64,000 nt of DNA from Thermothelomyces thermophilus ATCC 42464. Taxonomy: Eukaryota > Ascomycota > Sordariomycetes > Sordariales > Chaetomiaceae. Positions 1 through 11,854 of this stretch are shown here, in pieces. The stretch is from contig NC_016474.1 of NCBI RefSeq assembly GCF_000226095.1, forward strand, positions 2,046,001-2,110,000, written 5' to 3'. Position 1 is the first letter of the stretch. Every line of letters begins with the position of its first letter. Under the pieces are notes generated by a model that saw only the letters and a list, made by a program, of their open reading frames with translations, did not search any database and had not been told where the DNA came from. The translations under genes and the position numbers were made by a program.

Positions 1-746
1 ACATGCGCATCTACAATACTCCGTACCCTGCGCAGCTTACACTACACTACTATGCACACAGTACTGCCTGCTCCGGGTGACCTCGCGAACGCCATCCATC
101 CCTTTCCCATGTTTCCGCATCCTCACAAGTTGATCTCCGCCCAACGTGACACCATATGCCCGAGCCCATTGACACGAATTCCTTGTTGGGGCGAGATAGG
201 CATTAGCTTGGGGAAAAAAAGAGTTTGCCATCGACAAAAAGAGGAGAGGACGATAACTCGTTCGGTCATTATTTGCTGATTTGGGAATGGCAACCGTCTC
301 ACCCCTGAGCCCTTGGTCCTTGCTAGCGTGGTAGTTAGTGTATTGGGCTAAGCTTTCCATAATGTATGTATGTACTGTACATACATACATAGTACAGTAC
401 AGTATACCATAGTGTACGGATTACACTACGGAGTACAGTAAGATGAAAGACAGCTCCACGAGAACGAGTCGGAAATGTTCCACCCCAGACAAGGAGGACC
501 ACGAAAACAAGTGGGGACAATGGCAGGTGCAAAGGGGGCAAACGACTACGACTCTGATTGCGGACGCTCATGTTGCTTGCTTTTCCCATCGGCGACAGCA
601 ACGGGACAGCAACGGGACGGATCATTCGCGTGTCGATTCACGAAGCCAACAATGTGCAGGACAAGTAACTACAGAGCAGGTTGATCTTCTATTCCAAGGC
701 ACTTCGGCCGACCATTACTCCTGGAGAAAAAGGCTGGACAACCCAA
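1..746. other. Intergenic, 3' side of noc3
   Basis: I see no gene here; the open frames are short and unlike any family I know. The stretch holds a perfect 13-bp inverted repeat (362-390), the 9-mer TACTCCGTA/TACGGAGTA at 17-25 and 427-435, and TACGGATTA at 415-423. The part next to 746 must contain the 3' UTR of noc3. Confidence 0.6.
362..390. repeat. Perfect 13-bp inverted repeat, 3-nt loop
   Basis: The left arm ATGTATGTATGTA (362-374) is the exact complement of the right arm at 378-390, around CTG. It is one of several TATG/TACA hairpins in intergenic DNA of this window. Confidence 0.9.
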
Positions 747-2801
747 CTAGAGATTCCTCAATTCCTTCTCCATGGCCTTCAACTCCTCCCTGACCTTGGG
801 ACAGTAGTGTTTCCGCAGCAATTCCCCCTCCCACACCGTAGCCGTAAACGGATTGCTGCCCTCGACCGTTTCGGCCAGCGGCTTGTATGTGCCGTCGCCC
901 TTGCGCTCCTCCGTGTTCCAGAGCGCGTTGACCTTGCGTCCGTGAGTGTGCAGAACGTCGTGCACCATGCCCAATACCGCCTGGCACGACTTCTCGGGCG
1001 TCTGGAGCGCCACCGTCATGAGCTGCTTGGTGAAGGCCGCCAGTCGTAGGGGGGGCACCGAGCGGATGTTCCAGGGAGGCAGGAGCACGCTGCTTAGGCA
1101 GCGCATCAAGAGCACTGTAGTGGTTTGGAGGTTCACCTTGTTGTTTCTGCGGTTGGCCGGGTTGCCTGCCGAGGTATCGTCCGGGTCGGAGAGGTGAAGG
1201 GATTTGGCGCCGAGTTCGATGTCCGGGTTGACCGAGAGGCTGAGGAGGCTACGGTAGAGGTTGGTAATGAAGAAGGAGAGATCCAGATGCAGGTCTGAAC
1301 GGGCGTTGTGGGCGTCCTGGCCTTCCAGAAGCGCGAAGGCTGTCACGGTGCAGAGGAGGGCTTCTCTGCTGGTGTCGCGAACCACAGAAAGTTCGTCATC
1401 TCCTTCGTTGCTGTTGGATTCCCCATTCGGGTGCTCCTCAAGTTTCTCGCTGTCCCGGACGAGGTCCTTGAGGGCTTCAAGAAGGTCCCCAAAGAAGTCT
1501 TGGTTGATCAGATGGGCATACTTGGCAAGACCCTCGAGCACAGCACCCATCAGGTGTGGCGTTCGAGCCTTCAAGATACGGAAGTATGTTGCGAAAACCA
1601 TCTTCAGAATCTCCGATTGGATCCTTTCCCTCTCTTCATGGCTGACGGTGGCGTCAGCTAGAGCCATCACCTTGTCGACCTCCTTTTGCTGCTTGAGTAG
1701 TTTCCGTTCCCGCTTGGTCCGGAACTCCTTCTTTGCCTTTGGCTTCTTGACGCTTGGTTGATCACCAGGGCGGCTAACCTTATCTTGCGATGCCTTCCCG
1801 GAGAACTCGGACAGTAGTCGCAGCTGCAGAAAAGTGTTGAGCACGCTCTCGTCAATTCGGTAGTCGCGAGCCTTCATCATCTTGGTGAGCAAAGACACTG
1901 CTTCCATGGAGGCGTTTCCTTCTTCATCTTCCCGAAACAGTGTCTCCAAAGTTTCCCGGCACTTGGTGAAGTCATCATCCACCTTGCGCCTGCTCAGCTT
2001 CCTTACGAGTATCCGCAACAGTTCGCCCCGAAAGTTGAAGTGTGGCACCGCAGTGACGAGTGTGCAGGCACACGTGAAGGCAACGCTGGATATGGGCTGC
2101 CCTCCTTTTCGAGACTCGGTGGCTGGCGAAGATGCATGCTTCGCCAAAGTTTTGATGTAGTTTTGATACCCGGATACGAGGGCCTGCTCGTACGTCCGGA
2201 GCCGTTTCACTTCCTTCGACAGCTTTTCTCCAGCGATATCTTCAGATGCCGGTCGTATCCTGTAGCCGGGGATGACGTCCTTGTAGACGGTCATCTGGGT
2301 AACAATGCAGAGCTTTTGGATGGCGAGAATTGGCGATTCGCCGATGCGAGCTAAAGCCTTGAACGCGCCAGGATGCTCCTCCGGATCCTCGTTCAGCTGG
2401 GTCGCAATCTTTGCAAGTTCCTCCTGCGCTTTTCGAATCTGCTCACGCTCGGAGATCTTGGGCACTTCTGGCGCGGCTTCCTCAGGCTGTTCGTCGACGG
2501 CGCCGTCATCCTCATCGCTTTCGAACCAGTCGGCGTCGCCCGCTATCGACTCGACATCGTCTTGGATTTTCCATGTCCCTTGAGGAGTCTTAACGGGCAG
2601 CCTGCCCCCAGCTTCGCTACCGTTCTTTTTTGCTTCCTTCTTCTTGGCTTTTCTCGATTTCAACTCGTACTCTTGCTCGAGGTCCCAGTTTGCGGCGCTC
2701 TTGAAGAAGGCTTTCTGAATTTTGTTGTCATTCTCCCTAGACTCTTGACCGTCCTCAAGAGGCGGAGTAACTCTCCTCCGTTTGGAGGGACGGGAGCTCA
2801 T
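747..2801 (-). CDS. noc3: Nucleolar complex-associated protein 3 (Noc3)
   Basis: Noc3 is a nucleolar factor that pairs with Noc2 on late pre-60S particles; in yeast it is also linked to replication initiation. The gene is one uninterrupted frame of 684 residues, close to the yeast length (about 660). The N-terminus has a basic patch (KRRRV, residues 7-11), a Lys-rich stretch (46-60) and an acidic block (86-116). The family signature follows near residues 150-183: a GESPILAIQ segment, then YKDVIPGYRIRP. The frame stays open 40 codons further upstream, to 2921, but the ATG at 2801 gives the usual MSSRPSKRRR-type start, so I chose it. The gene is divergent from utp10 across 508 bp. Family assignment is confident; the start is inferred. 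Confidence 0.93.
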   Translation of the reverse strand: MSSRPSKRRRVTPPLEDGQESRENDNKIQKAFFKSAANWDLEQEYELKSRKAKKKEAKKNGSEAGGRLPVKTPQGTWKIQDDVESIAGDADWFESDEDDGAVDEQPEEAAPEVPKISEREQIRKAQEELAKIATQLNEDPEEHPGAFKALARIGESPILAIQKLCIVTQMTVYKDVIPGYRIRPASEDIAGEKLSKEVKRLRTYEQALVSGYQNYIKTLAKHASSPATESRKGGQPISSVAFTCACTLVTAVPHFNFRGELLRILVRKLSRRKVDDDFTKCRETLETLFREDEEGNASMEAVSLLTKMMKARDYRIDESVLNTFLQLRLLSEFSGKASQDKVSRPGDQPSVKKPKAKKEFRTKRERKLLKQQKEVDKVMALADATVSHEERERIQSEILKMVFATYFRILKARTPHLMGAVLEGLAKYAHLINQDFFGDLLEALKDLVRDSEKLEEHPNGESNSNEGDDELSVVRDTSREALLCTVTAFALLEGQDAHNARSDLHLDLSFFITNLYRSLLSLSVNPDIELGAKSLHLSDPDDTSAGNPANRRNNKVNLQTTTVLLMRCLSSVLLPPWNIRSVPPLRLAAFTKQLMTVALQTPEKSCQAVLGMVHDVLHTHGRKVNALWNTEERKGDGTYKPLAETVEGSNPFTATVWEGELLRKHYCPKVREELKAMEKELRNL

Positions 2802-3309
2802 TTCGATTGCGTCAGACAGGCAGAGGGCTGGTGATATTTGGCGGTTCTGGCGCTGGTGTCCCTGTATTCTTTCCTTGCATTGAGCCCTGGATTTTTTTTT
2901 TCCTTGGGTCCTCCCCGCCAAGACGAGAAACCAGCAACGCAGCCCACGAGACGGCTACTCTTATCGGTGGCTTCTTATTGGGCTTCTGATTCTTATCGGC
3001 CCCTCCGACCCAGAAAAATTTCTGGATGAAGAGGGTTCGGGGAGAGAGCGGCCGAAGAATCAATTCGAGATCTGGAATGTGCAGATGTGCGAGGTGTCGT
3101 TCGCGTCTGCCACCTTCATCTCGTTTCTTTACCGCATTTACCGGCGCCGGGCGTAGCGAGCTTCTACATAGACAATTGGCAGTCTGTGATTTCGAACTGC
3201 CCACTATCGCCCCGCCCGGGTTGCTGCCTTTATTCCCGTCAAGTCGGTAACCTTCGTCGCATACGAGACTGAAGCGAACCACGCGCGGTGTTCCCGCCAT
3301 CATCCCAAG
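2802..3309. promoter_or_regulatory. Shared divergent promoter region of noc3 and utp10
   Basis: Two ribosome-assembly genes start at the edges of this 508-bp region. It contains the inverted repeat CCAGAAA-AA-TTTCTGG (3010-3025), whose centre includes AAAAATTT, the core of the yeast rRNA-processing element (RRPE). Two copies of TCTTATCGG (2959-2967 and 2991-2999) lie 32 bp apart, about three helical turns; their complement CCGATAAGA is a GATA-type site. The motifs are seen directly; their activity is inferred. Confidence 0.6.
3010..3025. promoter_or_regulatory. RRPE-like motif in an inverted repeat
   Basis: The arms CCAGAAA and TTTCTGG flank AA, which creates an AAAAATTT core. In yeast this core (RRPE, bound by Stb3) marks ribosome-biogenesis promoters. 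Both flanking genes belong to that regulon, which supports the reading. Confidence 0.5.
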
Positions 3310-6300
3310 ATGGCGTCGTCGTTAGCTGCTCAGCTGGCACAGATCGCGGCCAACTCGAGGACCAGCTACAACGCCAAGGCCCTCAAGGCCACCCACTCCA
3401 AGTCCCTGATATGGGAGCCCCGAGTTGCCGCCGGCCAGACCTTCGCCGAGATCTTCCAAGCGTGCCATGAGGGATTCGAAGAACTTTGCAACCTCGATGC
3501 CCGATTTGCGCACTATGGTACCACATTGTTCAGCGAGCAGAGTCAGGAAGCCGACAGGACTCAGATGAACGCCGAGGAGAATGCCGCCTTGGACAGGCGC
3601 GTTGACTCGTTCCTCCACCTAGTCGGGAGCCGCTTGCGACTTATGCCTGCCATTAAGGCTATCGAGTGGTTGATTCGGCGATTCAGGTAGGCAACTCGCT
3701 TCTCAAAGCCTGGGGGCGGCGCTTACGGGGTTCTAGGATACACGAATTTAACACGGCTGCTCTCATCACCACCTTCCTGCCATACCATACCATCCCGGCC
3801 TTTGTTACGCTTCTGTCCATTCTACCGGCCAAGATACCCCTGGAATATCGGTTCCTGGACCCTTATATTCGATCCTTGACAAGCCCCCCCAGAGCGGCAA
3901 TAGTTCAGCAGGCAACAAACCGGCCTGAGTTTCTCTCCATTATCTCCCAATACACGCTCGAGTCATGCTGGGCGAAACAAGAGTATCCGGGCCTGGTGTC
4001 ATTCTGGGGCGGTGTCATGGCTGAGGCTGTCAATGGCATGCTAGACAAGATGCGGTCTGGCAGGAGGAGTATTCAACTGGAAAACGACCACATCCTCCTC
4101 CAGCAAATTGGACCGGTATTGAGCGAGGCTATGGTCATGAAGGATGTGCCTGGGTTCCAGATTGCAAGCTATATGATTACTGCTATCTTGGCGGCGAAAG
4201 GCAGTCTGAACGACGCAGCCCTCGCGGCTTTCATGGATCAGCTGGTCCTCGGTTGGACGGTTGATACCTATCGGCCGGGTCTTGTCTGCCTCTGCATCCT
4301 TGCGCAGCACCGATCAGCGAAGCAGGTCTCCAGCCGCGTTGCAAAGGCCCTTATCAAGTCGCAAGATTTGGTGCCAACTCTGGTGGAAATCAGCCGGCAA
4401 CATAGGGTTGACAAACTCGCAAACGGGCTGGCGCTTGCCTTCATCGACAGACTGTCTAAGAAGGGCGACGTCCGAAGCCTCCCTGCTGTTAACTCGCTTC
4501 TTTTGGCCAACTTGCTGCAAGAGAAGCAGATGAAGGTCATCTATAAAGCTCTGCTACTGGCCGCTCACAGAGTCACTGATGACGTAGACGGAGACGGTCA
4601 CATCCGGAAGGAAATTGGCTCATCCCTGGTTTCCTTATCGCAGGCCGGCGGTGACGCGGGCAATGCCATCAGATCCGCAATCGAGGAAGTCGACTTCAAC
4701 ATTGAAGAGCTTGAGCTCAAGCTTGGGGCCGCGATCCGCCCTAAACTCGCAATTGAGCAAAGCCCCGGGGATGCAGAGGAAACGACGGAGTCAGAGACGA
4801 CAGGCAAGCAGCCAAGCCTGGATTCGACCTTTGAAGACTTGGCCAAACTTCCGGTCTCGTCGGCTTCGTGTCTGTCGCGAGAATCGGGAAACCTGTTCAA
4901 CGATCTCTGTGCAATCTTTCTCTTTGCCGCTGCTGCCGAGAGAGATCTGGAGAGGTTTGATACTACTCCTGTTCTAAGCCGGGCCCTCGCTCCTAGCACT
5001 TCGTCCTATCTCAGCTTTTACCTGCGCGTGTGGAGCGGACCGTATCCCACTCTGGCCAAGGTGGCAGCTTTGGAGCGCGTCAAGCTTCGGCTGAAGGAGA
5101 GCGACTGCGCGGACAAGGATTTCCAGGCCATCATCCCTTATTGCGTCGTCGCCCTGAGCGATCCCGCAAAGAAGGTCCGCCGTGCCGCGGCAGACCTTGT
5201 TGCTGTGCTGGGATCCCTGCTCGAGGGACAGTCTCGGCAGCTTTGGGGTGCCAAGGATCTGTACGGAAAGGTTGGCGCCCCCAACACTCTCGACCGTGAC
5301 ACCGTCAAGACGCTAGTGAACTTGATTCTTGTCCCGTCCCTCGAGGAGTCTGTCCTTCACGACGGTCATATCCTTGCGGCCATCGTCAGTGCCCTGGAGA
5401 GTTCGAAAGGTTCTTCCGGAAAGGAAGGTGAAAAGCGGCATTTCTCGCACGGCACAAGGCTGTCTGTGTTGAAATTCCTCTGTGGCCATGTGACGGAGAC
5501 GCCATTGCTGGCTGTGAAGCTACGTTTGCTGCGGCCGATCAATCAGATACGAAGCATCTCGGGTACCTCTCGGACAGATCTCCTCTTGCCCTTGCTCCGC
5601 TGGTGGGCGGCTCTTAGCCGCGAGGAAGCTGCCGAGCTTGCTTCACGAGAATCACTTGAAGACGCGACCATTGACGAAGCGTTCGTGGACATAGTCATTG
5701 CAAATCATCCGGCAGGCCTTGAGACATTCTTCCAGCTCGTCAATGATCCGAAGACGGCTGTTCGGCCTAATCTGGTGCGGGCGATCTTTAGCCGCATCAT
5801 CAAGATGTGGCCATCTATGAAGTCGGACACCAAGTTCTCTACGGCCCGGTCCATCTTCAATATCACCCAAACCCTCTCGCCATCTGAGCAGGGCTCTGTC
5901 ATCGCGGAGGCGGTAGAGGTTCTGCGGAAAGTGGAGTTGACCACCAACATTCTGCTCGACTTCGTTGGCTCGTTACAAGACGAGGTCAAACTGGCGACCG
6001 AGAAACCTGCGAACAAGCGGAGGCGGGTCAGCACAACGGAGCAGAGCCGTAGCATGGCCTTGCAAAGCACCCCTGAAATGAAGGCGGCCCTGAACAAGGC
6101 GACCTTCGTTCTGGAGCTCGTACAGGAGTCTAACCCTGGGAACCACCCCGAGTTGCTGCCGAGCCTATTCACGACGCTGTCGGATCTCCACCAGCTCAGC
6201 ACGCTCATCGGATCCGAGTTGGGTTATCTCCAGAACCTCGTGCTGAGCAGTCTTCTGGCCATGATGCCGGCATATAAAGATAACAAGAACCTCACGATCG

Positions 6301-8799
6301 ACGCATCAGTCGGTCACGGTGACATCTTGGCGACATGCATTCAGAAGTCTTCTAGCCCCGCCGTCATCAACGCAGCACTGCTTCTGGTTGCGAGCCTGGC
6401 TCGTACTGCACCGGATGTGGTGCTGCAGAGTGTCATGCCTATATTCACCTTCATGGGCAGTTCGGTCTTGAAACAGGCTGATGACTACTCTGCTCACGTT
6501 GTCAACCAGACCATCAAAGAGGTCATCCCTCCGCTGATCGAGACTTTCCGGAAGAGAGGGCGAAACGTGGTGGCCAGCACAAAAGACCTCCTTGCAAGCT
6601 TCGTGACCGCCTACGAGCATATTCCCTCGCATAGGAAGCACGACCTCTTCATTTCCTTGGCCGAAAACCTTGGACCCGAGGACTTCCTCTTTGCTGTCCT
6701 GGCCATGTTTGTGGACCGGTATGCCGCGACTGATAACATGATCTCCTTCACAACCCAGATGATGAGCTCCTTCTCGGTTGAGGTTCAGCTGCAGACCCTC
6801 ATCAAGCTCCTCGACCTGATCAGCGACATCTTTAAGCCGAAACCTGCACTGTCCAGCGTCCTGCTCGGCAGCGACGGCGTTGGTGAGCATGACGCTCAAA
6901 AACTTGCTACCAAGCAGCTGAACCTCTTGCCACATCTCCTCGCAAACAAACGATTGAAGCGGGAGATTACTCAGTTGGCGGAGAGGGATGATATGGAAAC
7001 GGGCAAGGTCCGTGACCTCTATGCCACCCTCTTGGAGGGCATCTTGACGCTAGCGACCACGCTCAAGACCAAGAAGGCGCTCTACAACCGCTGCGGCGAT
7101 GCGCTGTCTAACCTTCTCAACCTTCTTTCGATCGCCGAGTTCATCAAAAGCGTGGAGGCATTGCTTGACCGCCCGAACGTCGGACTGCGGCAGAAGGTGC
7201 TTCGGGCGCTCGAGCTCCGGGTTGACAGCGAGAGCACTACGGATCCTAAATCCAGGGAAGCCTTGCTTGCTTTCCTGCCTCAGCTGACCGCCGTCATCCG
7301 AGAATCGGACGACATGAATTACAAGCACACGGCAGTGACCTGCGTCGACAGGATATCGGAGAAGTATGGCAAGAAGGACCTCGACGCGGTTGCTGCGGCC
7401 GCCACAACTATTGCGAGCGACCACTGTCTCGGCCAGTCAACTCAGAGTCTCCAGGTTATGGCGTTGCTTTGCTTGGCTTCGCTTGTGGACGTCTTGCAGG
7501 ATGGCATCGTACCAGTTTTGCCTGCTGCCATCCCTAAGGCCCTGGCGTACCTAGAGCAGAGCTTGGACGGGGAGGGGGCCAATGCTGAGCTGCACAATGC
7601 CGCATATGCCTTTATGGCGGCTTTGGCTCAGCATATCCCGTACATGATTACCGGCTCGTATCTTGACCGACTCTTGGTTTGCTCGAACGCATCGGCGGCA
7701 GCTCGGCTGGATGACGAGTCCAGCAGCAACCGGACGCACTGCCTCCAGTTCCTGGCCAAGCTGGTCGACCCCAAGGTGCTGTACAATGCCCTCAACAAGA
7801 ACTGGCCTTCTGCCGCAAGCCGCGGTGCCTCTGTAAGTTTATCCCTTGCCGATCAGGGTGCCTGCTATGATGCCAGTGCTAACCAGCATGCAGGCTGTTA
7901 CGGAATACCTCCACATTCTTGGCCTGGCCCTCGACAAGCATTCCAAGGCGGTGGTTTCCAAGAACGTGTCCTCCCTCTCGACCATCTTCCTCGGCTGCAT
8001 GGACCTGAGGCGGTTGGTCTCGTCGGGCCAAGTCAAGGCCCCCATCAGCGCATCCGAGCTCTACGAGATTGAAGCCAAGATTGCCGAGGATGCGCTAAAA
8101 ATGATCTACAAGCTCAACGACGCCACATTCCGGCCAGTCTTCTCCAAACTCATGGAATGGGCAGCAGCAGGGCTCCCCAAGAGCGACACGTCGGGCCGGA
8201 CTCTCCGCTTGTTCGCCGTCTACGGGTTCCTGGATACCTTCTTTGGCAACCTAAAGTCCATTGTCACTAGCTACGCCTCGTACATCGTCGAGAGCGCGGT
8301 CAAGGTCCTGTCGTCGACCGACTTCAAAGACGCCAATGAGAAGGAGCTCTGGAAGCGTGTCCTGCGCACGCTTGCCAAGTGCTTTGAGCACGATCAGGAC
8401 AGCTTCTGGCAGGCGCCAGCGCACTTTGGTGCGGTCGCACCCGTGTTGATTGAGCAGTTCCTGAACGCGGGCGCCATCAACGCGACCGAGGAACTGATAC
8501 CCGCCGTTGTCGAGCTGGCCGCTGCTGCGGACTCGCAGGAGCATCACAAGGAGCTCAACAGCGCGCTGCTGAAGCACTTGCGCAACGGCCAGGCGGCGGT
8601 CAGGCTGGCGGTGGTCAAGTGCCAGCAAGCGCTAACGAGCAGGCTGGGAGAAGAGTGGCTGCAGGCGCTGCCGGAGATGCTGCCGTATATCAGCGAGCTG
8701 CAGGATGACGACGACGAAGTGGTGGAGAGGGAGAACAGGAGATGGATTGTGGGGATCGAGGAGAAGCTTGGGGAGAGCTTAGATTCGATGTTGCAGTGA
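3310..8799 (+). CDS. utp10: U3 snoRNP / SSU processome protein Utp10 (HEATR1)
   Basis: Utp10 is a very large HEAT-repeat protein of the t-UTP subcomplex, needed for rDNA transcription and early 18S pre-rRNA processing in the nucleolus. I read three exons: 3310-3686, 3737-7832 and 7894-8799, giving 1792 residues, the normal size for fungal Utp10. The joins restore WLIRRFR/IHEFNTAALITTFLPYHT and RGAS/AVTEYLHILGLAL in frame. Intron 1 is only 50 nt, with a weak donor GTAGGC; intron 2 has donor GTAAGT and branch site GCTAACC. The N-terminal segment and the C-terminal repeat region match the family; a basic KRRRV motif sits mid-protein near 6018. The gene shares its 5' region with noc3, another ribosome-assembly gene. 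Confidence 0.95.
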
Positions 8800-9834
8800 G
8801 CCATCTGGGGGTAAACTAGCTAGCTGTGTATGTACAGTACGCATTGACGAGATGGTTGGTTGGTTGGGTATGTATGTATGTAATCCGTACACGTTCATGC
8901 TTTGTTGCATGTAGGTAGTGGATTCTCCGGATTTAGTGGGTTAAGTTAGTGGAAAGGGCGGCGGGCTAAGGGGTTGGCTTAGTCGAGATTCCAGTCACTT
9001 GACCGCCAGCTTTGCCCGAGAAAGTCGACAATCAGGTGCATGCGAGGAGACGAACTGTTATGCGAGGGACTCGGGACTTGGGACCTCCAGGCGCTAACCA
9101 AACATAGCCCCGCTCCGTGCTAGCCTCAAGCCATCGTTCCTGGTGTAGATACTGGACCCCTACTATGGTATGATGGGTAAGTTTGACCCCCTGTCTGGGT
9201 ATCAACAGGGGGCCTGACAGGCGGGCGCAGGCAGGCGCAGGCAGGAAAAACTGGTGGTAGAGGCACAAGAGGTTTTTCCGAGAGACCCCTGTCGGTACCT
9301 GTGCAGGGGGTGAAACTTTGGCTCCCTACCACAGTAGATTTTGATTAACGTCATGTTCATGCAAAAAAACCCTCGGAGGCGTCTTGTTGATCGGGTTGCA
9401 TGTGTCTGGGGAAATTGAGTGCACTATTCCGTAAATAATAATACACGGTTCGTCTGGTTCGCTCTTGGCATCGGCACTCCGAGCAACAGAAGGTTGCCCC
9501 ACCAATCGCACTTGGCCCAATCGGCATACCCCCAGGCCCCCAGGCTTGCCGAGGCTCAAGACAACAATTTACTACGGCTTCGGAAGGGCACCCAAAAGCA
9601 CATGTTGTGTGTGTCTCCGCCCGGAACTGAATTTGGAAGTCGGAACTGCCTCGCGTCGACGATAATATACCCTTATCGCACTGCCTTTCCATCGGCGGCA
9701 CAATGGCTCGCGACTAATGCGCAAATTCTGACGTATTAAGCCGCAGTGTTCTGCTCCTGACTCTTGAACGGCGTCAACTCGCATGGCCTGAGAGCCTCCC
9801 CAACACACACATATACAGAGCACCTGCCCCGACG
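8800..9834. other. Intergenic between utp10 and the Pex26-like gene
   Basis: No gene is visible. The region contains the 3' UTR of utp10, a short (GTAT)n tract near 8868-8882, TAATCCGTA at 8881-8889, and an imperfect GCGCAGGCAG duplication near 9226-9245. The last 150 bp presumably hold the promoter of the next gene; I find no clear TATA box. Confidence 0.5.
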
Positions 9835-11433
9835 ATGGAGGCCAACCGCACGTCATACATGGCGGCGGAGAGCCTCTCGCAGGCGCGTGGGCTGTCGGCA
9901 TCGATATCCTCGCTGTCATCGTCAGCCTCGGGCCGCAGCGGCACGGCATCGCACATCTCCAAAACATACCGTCAGGCGTCAACCCTCTTCCTCACGCGCC
10001 GCTTGCCCGAGGCGCTGTCGACCGTGCTTCCGCTGGTCTCGCCGCCTCAGTCTGACGACAAGGACGGTCCAACCGAGCCAGCACCGGTCATCCGGGCGTC
10101 GCGGTCATCGAGGATCAAGGTCTGGAGCCTGTACCTGACCGTCCTGAATGCCATCGCCGAGCTCCATCCGGACGACGGCAAAGACGCGTTTGGCGCCCAG
10201 GAGTGGCGGGCTCTCTGCTACAAGGTCCGTTCGGGAGAGATCTGGGAGGAGGTCGTCCGCAACGGATATCACGGCGTCGAGGGGGATGTAGACGCGGAAG
10301 TGGTTATCAACCTGTTTGTGGCCCCCCAACCCCCCCCCCCCTTAACCGGACAAACCGGAGAAAGACATGAGCCCGGGCTAACAACCTTCGCTCTTCTCTC
10401 CACCCCCAGAGCTACGCTCCTCCTCGCCCATGCCAAGACCCAGACGCTCAATCAGAAACGGCTCGAGAACTACCTCGCCGCGGCCCGCACGCCCAACTTG
10501 GACATTTCCGAGGACCGCTTTTCCCAATCGTCACGCCGCCACCACCACCACCGATCTCCCTCCAGAAGCCACTCACGCCGCCGGCCGCCGGGCCCCAGCG
10601 GCGCCGACACGCCCCGCGACCTCGAGGCTCGCGTCAAGATCCTCGAGCTCTACACGCTGCACGTGCTCCCGCGCAACGGCGAGTGGGAGTACGCGCGCGA
10701 GTTCATCAGCGTGTCGCCGGTGCTGGACGACGAGCGGCGCGAGGCGTTCCTGCAGGCGCTGGACACGCTGCGCGAGGAGCAGGCCGCGGCCGAGCGGCGG
10801 GCAGAGGAGGAGCGCGCCAAGCGCGAGGAGGCGATCCGCCGCGACATCGAGGAGGCCAGGCGGCTGCGGGCCGAGAACGAGGCGCGGGAGCGGCGGAGGT
10901 TGGAGGAGGAGCGGGCCAAGAGGGAAGAGGCGGAGAAAGAGAAGGAGAGGGAGCGGGAGCGGGAGCGGGAGCGGGAAAGGGCCAAGGCGACCGAGCGCGA
11001 CTTCGGCGTCGACGAAGGGTCCCCCGTCGCTGCGATCTCGCCCACACCGTCTGCGCCGAAGACCGGCAAGCCGTCAGCCGACACCAGGACACCGGCGGGC
11101 GGGGCGGGAAGTGTGGCGAGGCGTGGAGGAGGAGGAGGAGGAGGACCCTTGCCCAGAAGGGGAGGGGCAGGTGGGGGTAACTCGGTCGCTTCGCCGACGC
11201 TCATGTCCAGGGCGTCGACGGTATTGAACAACCTCCGGGTGCTCGTGGACGAGATCGCCCAGGCGTTCCAGACGAACCCTTATGTCTTGCTGCGGATGCT
11301 GGCCTTTGTCATTGGACTGCTTCTCCTCCTGAGCCGGAAGAGGGTCCGCGAAAGGATGGCCCGTATTATCGGGGTGAGCTGGAACAAAGTGAAGGCGACG
11401 ATTGGTATGGGCACCAAGGTCAGCTATATCTGA
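9835..11433 (+). CDS. Pex26-like peroxin (tail-anchored peroxisomal protein)
   Basis: Exons 9835-10313 and 10410-11433 encode 500 residues. The 96-nt intron is a multiple of three and has no stop, so the unspliced frame also reads through; donor GTTTGT, branch GGGCTAAC and acceptor CCCCCAG support splicing, and the join VINL/ATLLLAHAK reads naturally. The N-terminal half is a helical, TPR-like region with SKTYRQASTLFLTRRLPEA near residues 42-60. Residues about 280-354 form a highly charged Glu/Arg coiled coil. A single hydrophobic segment (about 453-468) is followed by RKRVRER and a short lumenal tail, the layout of a tail-anchored protein. Fungal Pex26/Pex15 proteins recruit the Pex1-Pex6 ATPases that recycle the import receptor Pex5. 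The name rests on remembered similarity to filamentous-fungal Pex26 and is less certain than the topology. Confidence 0.65.
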   Translation: MEANRTSYMAAESLSQARGLSASISSLSSSASGRSGTASHISKTYRQASTLFLTRRLPEALSTVLPLVSPPQSDDKDGPTEPAPVIRASRSSRIKVWSLYLTVLNAIAELHPDDGKDAFGAQEWRALCYKVRSGEIWEEVVRNGYHGVEGDVDAEVVINLFVAPQPPPPLTGQTGERHEPGLTTFALLSTPRATLLLAHAKTQTLNQKRLENYLAAARTPNLDISEDRFSQSSRRHHHHRSPSRSHSRRRPPGPSGADTPRDLEARVKILELYTLHVLPRNGEWEYAREFISVSPVLDDERREAFLQALDTLREEQAAAERRAEEERAKREEAIRRDIEEARRLRAENEARERRRLEEERAKREEAEKEKERERERERERERAKATERDFGVDEGSPVAAISPTPSAPKTGKPSADTRTPAGGAGSVARRGGGGGGGPLPRRGGAGGGNSVASPTLMSRASTVLNNLRVLVDEIAQAFQTNPYVLLRMLAFVIGLLLLLSRKRVRERMARIIGVSWNKVKATIGMGTKVSYI

Positions 11434-11854
11434 AAACAACCAACCGCGCAACCGGGCGGAGCCGGGGTTGAATAATGTTACGGAAAGGTGTTAGGGGGTT
11501 CGATTTCCTTTGTATCAGTACTCCGTATCGCGCTGGGCTATGATGGCTCTAGCTTCATTTTTCTTTGTTGAATGTATGAGATGACACACTCTGTATTCGC
11601 TTGGCCGACATAGGCCACATAAAAAAACATATTGACAATGTGCTGGATGACTCTTCTTGATATGTTCGGTCAACAAGATAGGTCCCTTGATATCTAGTCT
11701 AAAATGCTTCCCTTAACTCCTCAACACCGAAAAAAAAAAAATAACCAAAGTTCCAATCTTTTTTTCCCTCTCTGATGGTTGAATAAAAGTAAAAACATGC
11801 CTCCCAACACCTGTTCACAGAAGGAGAAGCGCCCAAACCCGGGCCACTCCGTCA
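11434..11854. other. Convergent intergenic region
   Basis: This is the 3' flank of both the Pex26-like gene (+) and rds3 (-). It is AT-rich with A/T runs, and TACTCCGTA occurs at 11519-11527. No gene is visible. Confidence 0.6.
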
